DNA from: Brevibacterium marinum
GTDB lineage: Bacteria > Actinomycetota > Actinomycetes > Actinomycetales > Brevibacteriaceae
Length of the DNA stretch: 64,000 nt
Direction of reading: 5' to 3'
Assembly (NCBI RefSeq): GCF_011927955.1
Contig: NZ_JAATJN010000001.1
Coordinates: forward strand, 124,001 to 188,000
The position numbers and the translations under genes were made by a program. The notes beneath the pieces were generated by a model. That model was not told the DNA's origin, ran no database searches, and was given only the letters and a program-made list of their open reading frames with translations. The number at the start of each line of letters is the position of its first letter. The first letter of the stretch is position 1. Of this stretch, positions 28,829 to 37,186 are shown in pieces.

Positions 28829-29557
28829 TCAACTGCGTCGCTGGCTGTGTTCCTCTGCCCTCACGACGATCCATTCGAAGAGAGCTCGGTCCACGGGGTC
28901 GGTTTCGGCTCGGTCCTCGGGGTGCCACTGGACGGCGAGGATGGTGTGCTCGTCGTCCTCGACGGCTTCGACGCAGCCGTCGTTTCCGCGTGAGGTCACT
29001 CGAAGCCCACGGCCGAGCTCATCGACGGCTTGGTGATGATAGCTCGACACCGCCACGTTCTCGCTGGTGCCCAAGGCTTCGGCCAGGAGTGACTGCGCGT
29101 CGACGCTGACCGGGTGGACCTGACCGATATGGTCGACCCCGTCGGCCGGCCAATGCTGGAACAGCGTGCCTCCGCGCTCCACGTTCCACAGCTGCAGACC
29201 ACGGCAGATGAGGAGGGTGGGGAGTCCGAGGTTCTCCGCCGCTGCGATGGCCACCGCGTCGGCGTCGTCCTGATCGGGCAGGTCGGTGCCCGCATAGGAT
29301 TCGTCGGGTGTCTGACCGTAGCGGCCCGGGTCGATGTCCGATCCGCCGGGAAGGACGATGCCGTCGACACGGGCGTAGAGTCCGCTGTCGACCACGGGAG
29401 GCACGATGACCGGTTCCCCGCCGGCAGCGGCGATCGATCTGAGCACGGCATCGGCGACGACGCTCCCCGAATAGCGGAGCCCACGCACCTGACCCGAGGA
29501 CATGGCGGGGACGGCGATGAGCGGTTTCCCTGAGTCCATGCCGACCGCATCCGTCAT
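28829..29557 (-). CDS. Gamma-glutamyl hydrolase, class-I glutamine amidotransferase fold (PuuD-like), copy 1
   Basis: 242 residues. Cys118 in LLICRGLQLWNVERGGTL is the nucleophile; LAVQWHPED and SSYHHQAVDELG complete the usual set. It is clearly diverged from copy 2, with different residues around the active Cys (GLQLW against GSQLL), so the two may act on different gamma-glutamyl compounds or form a heteromer. The start at 29557 overlaps the stop of the solute-binding-fold gene (ATGA), showing translational coupling. Confidence 0.88.
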   Translation of the reverse strand: MTDAVGMDSGKPLIAVPAMSSGQVRGLRYSGSVVADAVLRSIAAAGGEPVIVPPVVDSGLYARVDGIVLPGGSDIDPGRYGQTPDESYAGTDLPDQDDADAVAIAAAENLGLPTLLICRGLQLWNVERGGTLFQHWPADGVDHIGQVHPVSVDAQSLLAEALGTSENVAVSSYHHQAVDELGRGLRVTSRGNDGCVEAVEDDEHTILAVQWHPEDRAETDPVDRALFEWIVVRAEEHSQRRS

Positions 29558-30315
29558 GATGCTCGTCCTGCTGCCAGAGTTTCGTCCGGGAAGGGCAGGT
29601 GGGGCATCCATCGCGCCCACACCTCGGCCAGGCGGCCATCGGCGATGACCTGGGCGAGAGCGGTGTCGAGCAATTCGAGCATCAGGACGTCGTCCTTCGC
29701 GACCCCCACTCCCCAAGGATTGCGCGTCGGCTCCGTGAAGGCGATGTCGAACTCGGGATCGTCACCCAATGGAACCGTGACCACGTCGTCGTCGACCATC
29801 GCGTCGACACTGCCATCACGCACCGCTTGGATCATGTCGCCGAAGACGTCGTCGCTCGGACCGAAGGGTACGAGCTGTGCCCCGGTGAATGTCTCGGCCA
29901 GGGCCATGTTCGCACTGCCCTCGATGGCCGCGACCTTGTATCCGCCGAGGGTCTGCGCCGATGTCGCGGGGTCACCGGCACGGACGAGGACGGATTCGTT
30001 GAACACCGCGTAGGGCCGAGTGAAGTTCACCTGTTCCTGTCGGGACGGGATGATCCCCTGCCCGCACCACACCGCATCGGCGTCACCGCGGATCACAGCG
30101 GGAATCATGTCGTCCCAGGCCACGATGACCCATTCGAGGTCTCGGCCGAGGGCATCGGCGACGAGCTGCGCCGCCTCGGGTTCATACCCGGTTCGAGTGA
30201 TGCCGCCGTCCTCCGACTTGTCGAACAGCGGTGCGGCCTCCGAGTCGATGCAGGCGAAGCGAATGCTGGTGCCGGTGCGAGCATCTGGGACGCCACGATC
30301 TGCAGTCTCGGTCAT
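29554..30315 (-). CDS. Solute-binding-fold protein (SBP family 3) without signal peptide
   Basis: 253 residues. Family-3 binding-protein blocks are clear: GTSIRFACIDSEAAPLF, GYEPEAAQLVADALGRDLEW, DADAVWCGQGIIPSRQEQVN, a hinge near VNFTRPYAVFNESVLV, and NPWGVGVAKDD. There is no signal peptide or lipobox: the N terminus MTETADRGVPDARTG is polar. No ABC permease or ATPase is nearby either. It is coupled by ATGA overlaps to the ligase before it and the hydrolase after it. It may be a cytoplasmic binding protein or an enzyme using this fold, as in cyclohexadienyl dehydratase. The function is unknown. Confidence 0.8.
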   Translation of the reverse strand: MTETADRGVPDARTGTSIRFACIDSEAAPLFDKSEDGGITRTGYEPEAAQLVADALGRDLEWVIVAWDDMIPAVIRGDADAVWCGQGIIPSRQEQVNFTRPYAVFNESVLVRAGDPATSAQTLGGYKVAAIEGSANMALAETFTGAQLVPFGPSDDVFGDMIQAVRDGSVDAMVDDDVVTVPLGDDPEFDIAFTEPTRNPWGVGVAKDDVLMLELLDTALAQVIADGRLAEVWARWMPHLPFPDETLAAGRAS

Positions 30316-31802
30316 GGGATGGCCTGCCAGTACTGGTCGAACTCCCACTGCGTGAGCACACCGCAGTATTGTGCCCATTCGTTGTCCTTCATCTCCAAGA
30401 AGGTGTCGGCGAGCTCCGGAGGCAGCGCGGTCCTGACGAATTCGTCGTTGCGGAAGACCTCGACGGCTTCGCCGAGCGTGCGGGGCAGGTCGATGCCCTG
30501 GGCTCCGGCTTCCGGCGGTTCGACCTGGTTGCCGATTCCATCGGCCACGGCCGCGGTCAGCAGCGCATGCGACAGGTAGGGGTTGACCGAAGCGTCGGGA
30601 ACTCTCACTTCGGCCCGTCCGTTCGAGGAGATCCTGATCATCGACGCACGATCGTCCAGTCCCCAGTCGGCTCGAGCCGGGGCGAACTGGCCCGGGTCCC
30701 AGAAACGCTTGTACGAGTTCACCGTCGAGGCGAAGATGAGCATCATCGCGGGAGAGTTCTTGAGGATGCCGCCCACGGCCCAGCGTCCCAGCTGGGACAG
30801 GTGCAGTTCTTGGACGCCTTCGTCCTCGAAGGTGTTGGTCCCCGCCTCATCCCACAGGGAGATGTTGTGGTGGCAGCCGGCGCCCATCTCGCCGATGAAG
30901 GGTTTGGGCATGAAGGAGGCTTCGACATCGAACTCGCGAGCGACCTGTGAACAGATCTGGCGGTAGGTGACCAGACGATCGGTGGTGTTCTCGATGTCGT
31001 CGAAGTTCCAGTTGAGTTCGATCTGGCCGCGATCCTCGTAGTCGCCTTCGATCATCTCGAAGCCGAGAGCGTCGGCGTATTCGTGGATGCGTTTGTAGAT
31101 GGGGCGCATCCCTTCGAGATACTCCACCTGATAGGCGGGGTTGTATCCGGGAATGGTCTTCGGTGTGATGGACTCTCCCACCCACACCATCTCTGGCTCC
31201 GTGCCGGACTTCATCGTCAGTCCGAAGACATCTTTGAGCAGCGAATGCGTCCGCTTCATATGCGCGCGTGAGTCATGGACGTTGGGACGTCCCGCAATGC
31301 CGCCGAGGTGACCGGGTTCGTAGGTCGAGCAGAAGATCCGGCCGATCGACTCGTCCCAGGGAAGCTGGTCGAATGAGTCCGCCTCCGGCATCGCCACGAA
31401 TTCCTTCGAATTGATGTTCGCGCCGATGGGGTTGCCGTGGATATCGTTCTGGAAGTCCATGAGGGCGTTGCGGGTGAAGTTCACGCCCTTTTCGAGGTTG
31501 CGCACGAAGTGTTTGGCCGGGACGACTTTGGCGACCGTGCGCGAACGCAGAGTGGGCACCATGTAGTACATGTACTCCACTCCTGAACGCTCGATCTTCT
31601 CCTTGAGCTCTGCAACGGTGTCGTTGTCCGTGTTCGCCTCACGGTGACGGTCGAGGGCGGTGTTGTCCTCGAGTTCGGAGGCGATGCGTGATCGGAACAC
31701 CTCGGCGAGGTTCGTCCCCTGGGAGTCCGTCCGGCGACGAATCGCCTCGACGGCGGGGTCGTCCTGCACTGCCGGTGTGATGTGCGGGTCTGTGATCGTC
31801 AT
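30312..31802 (-). CDS. Glutamine synthetase-like gamma-glutamylamine ligase
   Basis: 496 residues. The catalytic domain of glutamine synthetase is recognisable but strongly diverged: EGDYEDRGQIELNWNFDD (metal Glu region), ASFMPKPFIGEMGAGCHHN (the MPKP and His regions), and ARADWGLDDRASMIRIS near the glutamate site. These changes from housekeeping GlnA suggest an amine other than ammonia as acceptor, as in PuuA, GmaS or IpuC. ATP is used to join glutamate to the amine. It is first in a tightly coupled run with the SBP-fold protein and the two hydrolases. Between it and the P450 gene is a 144-base gap with two near-copies of GGTACCGGTCAGCTG. Confidence 0.85.
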   Translation of the reverse strand: MTITDPHITPAVQDDPAVEAIRRRTDSQGTNLAEVFRSRIASELEDNTALDRHREANTDNDTVAELKEKIERSGVEYMYYMVPTLRSRTVAKVVPAKHFVRNLEKGVNFTRNALMDFQNDIHGNPIGANINSKEFVAMPEADSFDQLPWDESIGRIFCSTYEPGHLGGIAGRPNVHDSRAHMKRTHSLLKDVFGLTMKSGTEPEMVWVGESITPKTIPGYNPAYQVEYLEGMRPIYKRIHEYADALGFEMIEGDYEDRGQIELNWNFDDIENTTDRLVTYRQICSQVAREFDVEASFMPKPFIGEMGAGCHHNISLWDEAGTNTFEDEGVQELHLSQLGRWAVGGILKNSPAMMLIFASTVNSYKRFWDPGQFAPARADWGLDDRASMIRISSNGRAEVRVPDASVNPYLSHALLTAAVADGIGNQVEPPEAGAQGIDLPRTLGEAVEVFRNDEFVRTALPPELADTFLEMKDNEWAQYCGVLTQWEFDQYWQAIP

Positions 31803-31946
31803 TGTTCGGTGTCCTCTGTTCGCGGTTCGGCAGCTCTGCCGAACGAATGATCCGGGATGGCCCGGAATGTGCGGTCGGTTGTGGGGTGGACGGGTGTCGG
31901 ACGGTACCGGTCAGCTGTCGGGTGGGCTGTTGCCGGAAGGTACCGG

Positions 31947-33155
31947 TCAGCTGCGCGGGTCGAAGGTCAGGGGAAATTCGATCGGGCCGGTGTTTCCGGA
32001 GTCGGGCAGCCAGGAGTCCCCACCGGGGCAGGCAAGGTTCGTGATTCGGGAGGCGAGGATCGGCAGAGCCTGACTCATGTCCGCCCGTGCGATGTAGTGT
32101 CCGAGGCAGTGGTGGATTCCGCCGCCGAAGGTGAAGTGCGGCTTCCGATCTTCCGCGGTGATGTCGACCTCGGGGTTCGGATATGCGCGTTCGTCTGACC
32201 CTGAGGTCTGAGTGAATAGGTGCACCGTGGTTCCGGCGGCGAATTCGATGCCGCCCAGTTCGAAGTCGGCGATGACCTCTCGTGTCACCCAGCGGGTCGT
32301 GGGGTTGACCCGGAGCACCTCTTCGAGGGCCTGCTTGGCCAGCTCGGGCCGCTGCGCGAGGTTCTCCCACTGCTCCGGGTTGCGGATGAAGGTCTGAATC
32401 GCGAGTCCGAGCTGGTTGCGGGTCGTGTCCATTCCGCCGAACAGCATGAGCACCAGGGCGTTTCGCAGTTCTTCTGCGTCGAGCTTGTCTCCGGATTCGC
32501 TGAAGTGGACGAGGCGCGAGACGACATCCTGGCCCGGTTGTGCCCGTCGTTCCTCGATGAGCTGTTCGACGAATTCGTACAGCTCGTTGACCGCCTCGTC
32601 GATGCGATCGATCTCGTCCTTGATCGACACCGACAGTGCGTAGCCGACGGTATTGGCGCGTGAGGCGATGAATGGCCAGTGCTTGTGGTCGAGCCCCATC
32701 ATCGCGCACAGTGCGCGGGTGGCGAAGGGTTCAGCGAAATCGCGGACGAACTCGCATTCTCCTTTGTCTGCGAACGAATCGATGAGCTCGTGGGCGATCT
32801 CTGCGAACTCGGGCTCGAGCTTGCGTGCCATCGACGGCGAGAATGCCGGATTGAGCAGCCGCCGGATCCGATGGTGCTCGTCGCTTTCGAGTACCAGCAG
32901 GTTCTTCCGCCACCATTCGTGGAAGGCACCCGAGTGGACTCCATGGTGGTCCGGCCAACGTGCGCTGCCCTGGGAGAGGCTCTGGTTCTTCAGCAACGCC
33001 GCCACCTCGTCATATCGCAGGACGGCGTAGCCGTAGTTTGTCCGGGCGATCCATGATTGCTCGCGGGCGTCTCGAACCTCTTCCGACGCCATGGCGAAAC
33101 CGGGCGCGGAGATGTCGAGGTAGGGAAGTTCTGTCGTGTCGATGGTTGTGCTCAT
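31947..33155 (-). CDS. Cytochrome P450
   Basis: 402 residues, soluble class. Heme-binding FTFGGGIHHCLGHYIAR with Cys350; ExxR in ALEEVLR; I-helix LMLFGGMDTTRNQLG, with Gly-Gly where most have Ala-Gly and the acid/alcohol pair Asp-Thr kept. Electrons very likely come from the FprA-type reductase and flavodoxin encoded divergently just upstream. The start at 33155 is set by GGAGAG eight bases ahead; a GTG three codons earlier lies inside the ribosome site. Location next to an amine ligase and gamma-glutamyl hydrolases suggests oxidation of an amine or its glutamyl derivative (hydroxylation or N-dealkylation). Confidence 0.92.
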   Translation of the reverse strand: MSTTIDTTELPYLDISAPGFAMASEEVRDAREQSWIARTNYGYAVLRYDEVAALLKNQSLSQGSARWPDHHGVHSGAFHEWWRKNLLVLESDEHHRIRRLLNPAFSPSMARKLEPEFAEIAHELIDSFADKGECEFVRDFAEPFATRALCAMMGLDHKHWPFIASRANTVGYALSVSIKDEIDRIDEAVNELYEFVEQLIEERRAQPGQDVVSRLVHFSESGDKLDAEELRNALVLMLFGGMDTTRNQLGLAIQTFIRNPEQWENLAQRPELAKQALEEVLRVNPTTRWVTREVIADFELGGIEFAAGTTVHLFTQTSGSDERAYPNPEVDITAEDRKPHFTFGGGIHHCLGHYIARADMSQALPILASRITNLACPGGDSWLPDSGNTGPIEFPLTFDPRS

Positions 33156-33199
33156 CAGCGTCACTCTCCAGCCAATCGTCTTTGATCAACGCTTACGGC

Positions 33200-33232
33200 G
33201 AATTAAACATTCACTTCTGTATGAATTAAACC
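33200..33232. promoter_or_regulatory. AT-rich direct repeat, operator candidate for the P450/reductase divergent promoters
   Basis: GAATTAAACATTC at 33200-33212 and GAATTAAACC at 33223-33232, a direct repeat spaced 23 bases, with ATTCA/TGAAT dyad symmetry between them. It is very AT-rich for this genome. A close relative, GAACTAAACATTT, is found upstream of the APC permease at 38749-38761. It fits a shared site for the cluster's GntR regulator. The rest of the 303-base gap (33156-33458) shows no gene. Confidence 0.55.
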
Positions 33233-33458
33233 ACATGTGACTCACCGCACGCAAGCCCACGACTCACCCGACAAATCCGTGTCTACCGAAGATTTTCAGA
33301 AATCCGATCGCCCCACTTGCCGAAGAACTACCAATCGGCAATGATTGAGAAACGAATGTTATGGTCGTTGAGTCGACGGCCCCCTCGGCGACCATAGCGA
33401 CTGGCGGGCATCGGCCCGGAGTTCAACGGAGAATTCGTCGACAGATGGAGGTCGAACC

Positions 33459-34745
33459 ATGGACGCTGACTCACCCCGACATATTGCCGTCATCGGCAGC
33501 GGCCCTGCCGGCTGCTTCACCGCTCAGGCTCTGCGCCGGCAGTGGAAAGATGCAGATATCACTATTTTCGACCGCCTCGCCTCACCCTACGGCCTCATCA
33601 GATACGGAGTCGCTGCGGACCATCAGCACACGAAGGCTGTCACCCGCCAGTTCGACCGCAATTTCGGCTCCGGCGACTTCAGATTCGCCGGCAATGTCGA
33701 AGTCGGCAGCGACATCGACCTCGATGTCATCCGAGCCGAGTTCGACATCGTCGTCCTGGCCACGGGGCGATGGCGTGACCGAACGCTCACTGTCCCCGGC
33801 GCCCACCTCGACGGCGTGCTCGTCTCGGGCGACATCGTCAATGCGCTCAACACCGTTCCGCGGCCCAACATCCCGATGCCCACGATCGGCCGGAAGGTCG
33901 TCGTCGTCGGGGCGGGCAATGTCGCCCTCGACATCGTGCGCTTCCTCATCAAGACTGCCGCCGACTACGCGGACAGCGATGTGAGCCCGGAGGCCCTCGA
34001 CTCCTATCTCAGCTCACCGGCCACCGAGGTCACCGTTCTCAGTCGCTCCCCCATCGCCTCGGCGAAGGCAGATGTGGCGATGATCCGCGAGCTCGGCAAG
34101 ATTCCCGGAGTTCGCATCACCGTCGCGAATGCGAGCCCGGCCGCAGAGGACAACACGCTCGGACGCAAACGCGAGGCGGCGTTCGCAGAACTCGCTTCCC
34201 GTGACGTCGATGAGGTCCGTGCTCATGTCCATTTCGTCTTCGGAGCCACCCCTTCTCGAGTCGGCGGGACCACCCAGGTGGAGACCGTCCATCTGTCTGC
34301 GGCCCCGAGTGGTGAAGCCAGCGTGATTCCCGCTGACACGGTCATCTCCGCCATCGGCTTCGATGTCAACGCGCCTGGTCACTGGCACTACGCCGAGGAA
34401 TACGACTTCACGCCCTCGGACACTCTCGGTCGCATCGGACCTGGGCTCTATCGCTCGGGGTGGCTCAAACGCGGACCGGTGGGCGCAATTCCGGCGAACC
34501 GCTCCGACGCCCACCAGGTCGCCAAGGAGATCATCGCCGACGTCGAATCGGGTGACTGCACGATCAATCCCGAGGCCGGTGGCTACGAAGCTCTTCCTGC
34601 TTCATTGACGAAGCAGTCCGTGAGCTTCGCGCACTGGGGGCGCATCGACTCCGCCGAGCGAGCGAACGCGGGAGAGTCACGCATCCGACGCAAGTTCCAT
34701 GACCATGAGGACATGCTCGCCGCCGCTCGCTCCCAGGACTCCTGA
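33459..34745 (+). CDS. NADPH-ferredoxin/flavodoxin reductase, adrenodoxin-reductase (FprA) type
   Basis: 428 residues. FAD-binding AVIGSGPAGCFTAQAL at the N terminus, PYGLIRYGVAADHQHTK (family signature), NADPH-binding VVVVGAGNVALDIVRF, and the C-terminal SGWLKRGPVGAIPANRSDA. It carries electrons from NADPH to a small carrier. It is divergent from the P450 and followed after 43 bases by a flavodoxin gene, giving a complete three-part P450 system. TGGAGG lies upstream of the ATG. Confidence 0.92.
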   Translation: MDADSPRHIAVIGSGPAGCFTAQALRRQWKDADITIFDRLASPYGLIRYGVAADHQHTKAVTRQFDRNFGSGDFRFAGNVEVGSDIDLDVIRAEFDIVVLATGRWRDRTLTVPGAHLDGVLVSGDIVNALNTVPRPNIPMPTIGRKVVVVGAGNVALDIVRFLIKTAADYADSDVSPEALDSYLSSPATEVTVLSRSPIASAKADVAMIRELGKIPGVRITVANASPAAEDNTLGRKREAAFAELASRDVDEVRAHVHFVFGATPSRVGGTTQVETVHLSAAPSGEASVIPADTVISAIGFDVNAPGHWHYAEEYDFTPSDTLGRIGPGLYRSGWLKRGPVGAIPANRSDAHQVAKEIIADVESGDCTINPEAGGYEALPASLTKQSVSFAHWGRIDSAERANAGESRIRRKFHDHEDMLAAARSQDS

Positions 34746-34788
34746 CTCAAACGCCTGAACACCGCAATCGACCAACGAAAGAGATGAA

Positions 34789-35244
34789 ATGAATACCGTC
34801 GTGCTCTACGGAACCGAATCCGGCAATTCGGAGCTCATCGCTCAGGACCTCGCCGACAAACTCAACGCGGACGGACATTCCGCCGAGGTCTTCGACCTGC
34901 AGGATTTCGAACCGGAGGACCTCACACCGGAGAACTTCTACCTCGTCGTCTGCTCCACCCACGGCGACGGCGAGCTGCCCAACACTGCAATCGACTTCCA
35001 TGAGAGGTTCACCGAATTCTCGGGGGACCTCACCGGAGTGAAGTACGCCATGTTCGGACTCGGCGATTCGTTCTACGAAGAGACCTACAGCCAAGGCAGC
35101 GAGCACCTCGACCGTCGCTTCACCGAACTCGGTGCCACTCGCATCGGCGAATACGGCAGACATGACGCCTCCTCCTGGGACCTGCCCAGCGACGTGGCGC
35201 TCGAATGGCTGCCGACCGTCATGGAAGCGGCCGACGCGGCCTGA
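34789..35244 (+). CDS. Flavodoxin (probable electron carrier for the P450)
   Basis: 151 residues, a single flavodoxin domain. FMN phosphate loop YGTESGNSE (residues 7-15), second FMN loop CSTHGDGELPNTA, third MFGLGDSFYEETYSQG. Very acidic, as expected of an electron carrier. Ferredoxin is the common partner of bacterial P450s; flavodoxin with FprA is less usual in actinobacteria. AAAGAGAT precedes the start. Confidence 0.9.
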   Translation: MNTVVLYGTESGNSELIAQDLADKLNADGHSAEVFDLQDFEPEDLTPENFYLVVCSTHGDGELPNTAIDFHERFTEFSGDLTGVKYAMFGLGDSFYEETYSQGSEHLDRRFTELGATRIGEYGRHDASSWDLPSDVALEWLPTVMEAADAA

Positions 35245-35460
35245 ACAGCCGATCCGACACGAGACCGGCCGAGGTGGCCCCGCTGAGCGGCCCAACGAAG
35301 CGACAACGCTGGGCGGCCCGCCGAGGTGGCACAACGGGTCGATCATGTCGCCGCTCGGGCTCTGCCGGCGTGGACCGTCACCCCTGTCCGCTTCACATCG
35401 GGTTAAGATTTCAGAAGTGGTCAGGATCAGACAGACGTGAAGTCAGGAGGGGCGGGACCG

Positions 35461-36225
35461 TTGGCAAGTTCGTTTGCATTCGTTCCCACATCCCAGGGAG
35501 CCCAGGGTCCTTTCGGCTTCGGCGATGCTCTTGCCGATCGGATCGTCACCGCAATCTCATTGGGGTCGATCTCTGTGGGAGAGCGGCTGCCTGCCGAGAT
35601 CGAGCTCGCGGCCGAATTCAACGTCGCGGTCGCCACCTTGCGCAAGAGCCTTGCGGTTCTGCGTGAGGCCGGAATCGTCGAGACTCACCGCGGCAGGAGC
35701 GGCGGGACCTTCATCGTCAAGGTGCCGTTCCCCGCGGACGAGCAGATCCGGAACTACCTCGCCAGCCTGTCGATGGTCCAGTACCGAGACTACGGTGATG
35801 AGCACACCGCCGTATCGACCGGCGTCGTCCGCCTGGCCTGCCAGCGGGCACACACCCAGGCCCTGGCCGAACTCGAACATGCCGCCCTGCGGATGAAGAA
35901 CGCGGACACGCCCGCTGAATGCTCGGCCGCCGACAGCCGCTTCAACATGCAGCTGGCCATCGTGTCCCAGTCTCCACGACTGCTGCGAGCAGAGATGCGC
36001 CTCCAGAGCGAGATCCTCGCACTCAAGTGGTCCCCCGCCGGAGCGGCGGCACACACCTCAGACGTCATCGCCGATCACCGGGAGGTGATCGAGGCAGTCA
36101 GCGACCGCGACTCGGAACGCGCAGAGCGGGCCGTCGAGGCGAACATCCGGAAGACGGTCTACAGTCTCATCGATGTCAAGCTCACCCTCGACTCGAACGG
36201 CGCCGACACCGCGCCGCCACGGTGA
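35461..36225 (+). CDS. GntR-family regulator (FadR/FCD subfamily)
   Basis: About 254 residues. Winged helix: ALADRIVTAISLGSISVGER, LPAEIELAAEFNVAVATLRK, VETHRGRSGGTFI. The C-terminal FCD-type helical ligand domain begins near residue 95. I favour the TTG at 35461, ten bases after a full AGGAGG; GTG at 35437 gives eight more codons but has a poor site. It probably controls the P450/reductase and permease promoters, where the related AT-rich elements lie. The 216-base gap upstream has a TAAGAT box at 35404-35409 and a repeated CGAGGTGGC. Confidence 0.85.
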   Translation: MASSFAFVPTSQGAQGPFGFGDALADRIVTAISLGSISVGERLPAEIELAAEFNVAVATLRKSLAVLREAGIVETHRGRSGGTFIVKVPFPADEQIRNYLASLSMVQYRDYGDEHTAVSTGVVRLACQRAHTQALAELEHAALRMKNADTPAECSAADSRFNMQLAIVSQSPRLLRAEMRLQSEILALKWSPAGAAAHTSDVIADHREVIEAVSDRDSERAERAVEANIRKTVYSLIDVKLTLDSNGADTAPPR

Positions 36226-36235
36226 CAAAGCACAG

Positions 36236-36279
36236 GGCCGACACGGTGAAACATCACAGCGCCGACACGGTGAAAGCGC
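36236..36279. repeat. Direct repeats GCCGACACGGTGAAA upstream of the Cache gene
   Basis: GCCGACACGGTGAAACATCA and GCCGACACGGTGAAAGCGCA lie one after another, with a weaker copy at the GntR 3' end. They may be a small tandem duplication or binding sites; nothing further can be said. Confidence 0.5.
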
Positions 36280-36294
36280 ACAGGAAGGGGCAGC

Positions 36295-37002
36295 ATGGCC
36301 AACTCACAGGCAGAAGCAGTCGCACGCGGAGTCGCGATCTGGCTCGAAGACCTGTTCAGCGGCCTCGAAGAGCTGGAGGAGTCCCTCGGCCCGCGGCTCG
36401 TCTCGGACTTCACCGGAGAACCTCCTCATGAAGTCAGTGCTTCGGTCCGCACAGAGCTGGGACGAGACGTCGCCGCCTTCCTGGACAAGCATCCGGGCCT
36501 CGATGGTGCCGGTCTCATCTTCCAACTCTCGCAGCTCAAGCCCGAGACAGCCCGGATCGAATGGTGGGTACGTGACGAGGACAAGATCAACCGCCGCGAC
36601 TTCATCCTCGATCCCGAGTCCGATCGGTACTATGACTATGAGTACCTCGAGTGGTTCCAAGGCGCCTTCCACGCGGGGACGCGAACCGTGGCGGGACCGT
36701 ACATCGATCATCTCGGGGTCGACGACTATCTGATGACGATGGCCGTTCCGTGCACCGTCGACGGGGTCAGGGTCGGCGTCGCCGGCATCGACATCCTCAT
36801 GAACGACGTTGAGACCGAGCTGCTGCGGATCCTGTCTCCTGTATCCGGGTGCGCCGTGCTCAGCCGGCACAACCAGGTCCTCGTCGGCAATTCCGCTCAG
36901 TTGAGCACCGGGGTGCGAATCGCCGTCATGCCTCCCGGCTACTCACGCATCCCGATCGATGTCGAAAGCGTCGACCTCAGCCTCGTCTTTCCCGACGCAT
37001 GA
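36295..37002 (+). CDS. Cache (PDC sensor) domain protein without membrane anchor
   Basis: 235 residues. The FxGxFHAGTRTVAGPYID region (YLEWFQGAFHAGTRT) followed by DDYLMTMAVPCTVDGVRVGVAGIDI matches the core of a Cache/PDC ligand-binding domain; DRYYDYEYLEW fits the ligand loop. I see no signal peptide, transmembrane segment or output domain, so it should be cytoplasmic. It lies directly after the GntR gene (AGGAAGGGG before ATG). It may bind the amine or amino-acid signal and assist the regulator, but that is inference. Confidence 0.7.
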   Translation: MANSQAEAVARGVAIWLEDLFSGLEELEESLGPRLVSDFTGEPPHEVSASVRTELGRDVAAFLDKHPGLDGAGLIFQLSQLKPETARIEWWVRDEDKINRRDFILDPESDRYYDYEYLEWFQGAFHAGTRTVAGPYIDHLGVDDYLMTMAVPCTVDGVRVGVAGIDILMNDVETELLRILSPVSGCAVLSRHNQVLVGNSAQLSTGVRIAVMPPGYSRIPIDVESVDLSLVFPDA

Positions 37003-37097
37003 CGCGGATCCACAAACCACCGAGACTCATCTCCGAGACAGTCCTCCGAGGATGATCACCAAAGACTCATCTCCGAGGCTGGTCACAGAGATGAATC

Positions 37098-37138
37098 GAA
37101 CCCCCATCGCGTGATGATTGCTGACGCGATAGGGGTTC
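37098..37138. terminator. Hairpin 1 between convergent Cache and permease genes
   Basis: Arms GAACCCCCATCGCGT (37098-37112) and ACGCGATAGGGGTTC (37124-37138), one mismatch, 11-base loop. Can serve the plus-strand gene and, read the other way, the permease gene. Confidence 0.75.
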
Positions 37139-37143
37139 AATTC

Positions 37144-37186
37144 GTACCCGAACCAGGTCTCAGGACCGGACCCCTGGTTCGGGTAC
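37144..37186. terminator. Hairpin 2, overlapping the permease stop codon
   Basis: Arms GTACCCGAACCAGG (37144-37157) and CCTGGTTCGGGTAC (37173-37186), perfect, 15-base loop. The permease stop codon (37160-37162) lies in the loop and the last codons form one arm, so ribosomes finishing translation would disturb it. Confidence 0.75.

Noticed and set aside
30312..31802. Housekeeping glutamine synthetase (glnA)
   Set aside because: The conserved ammonia/glutamate-site blocks differ strongly from GlnA, and the operon contains gamma-glutamyl hydrolases; an amine ligase fits better.
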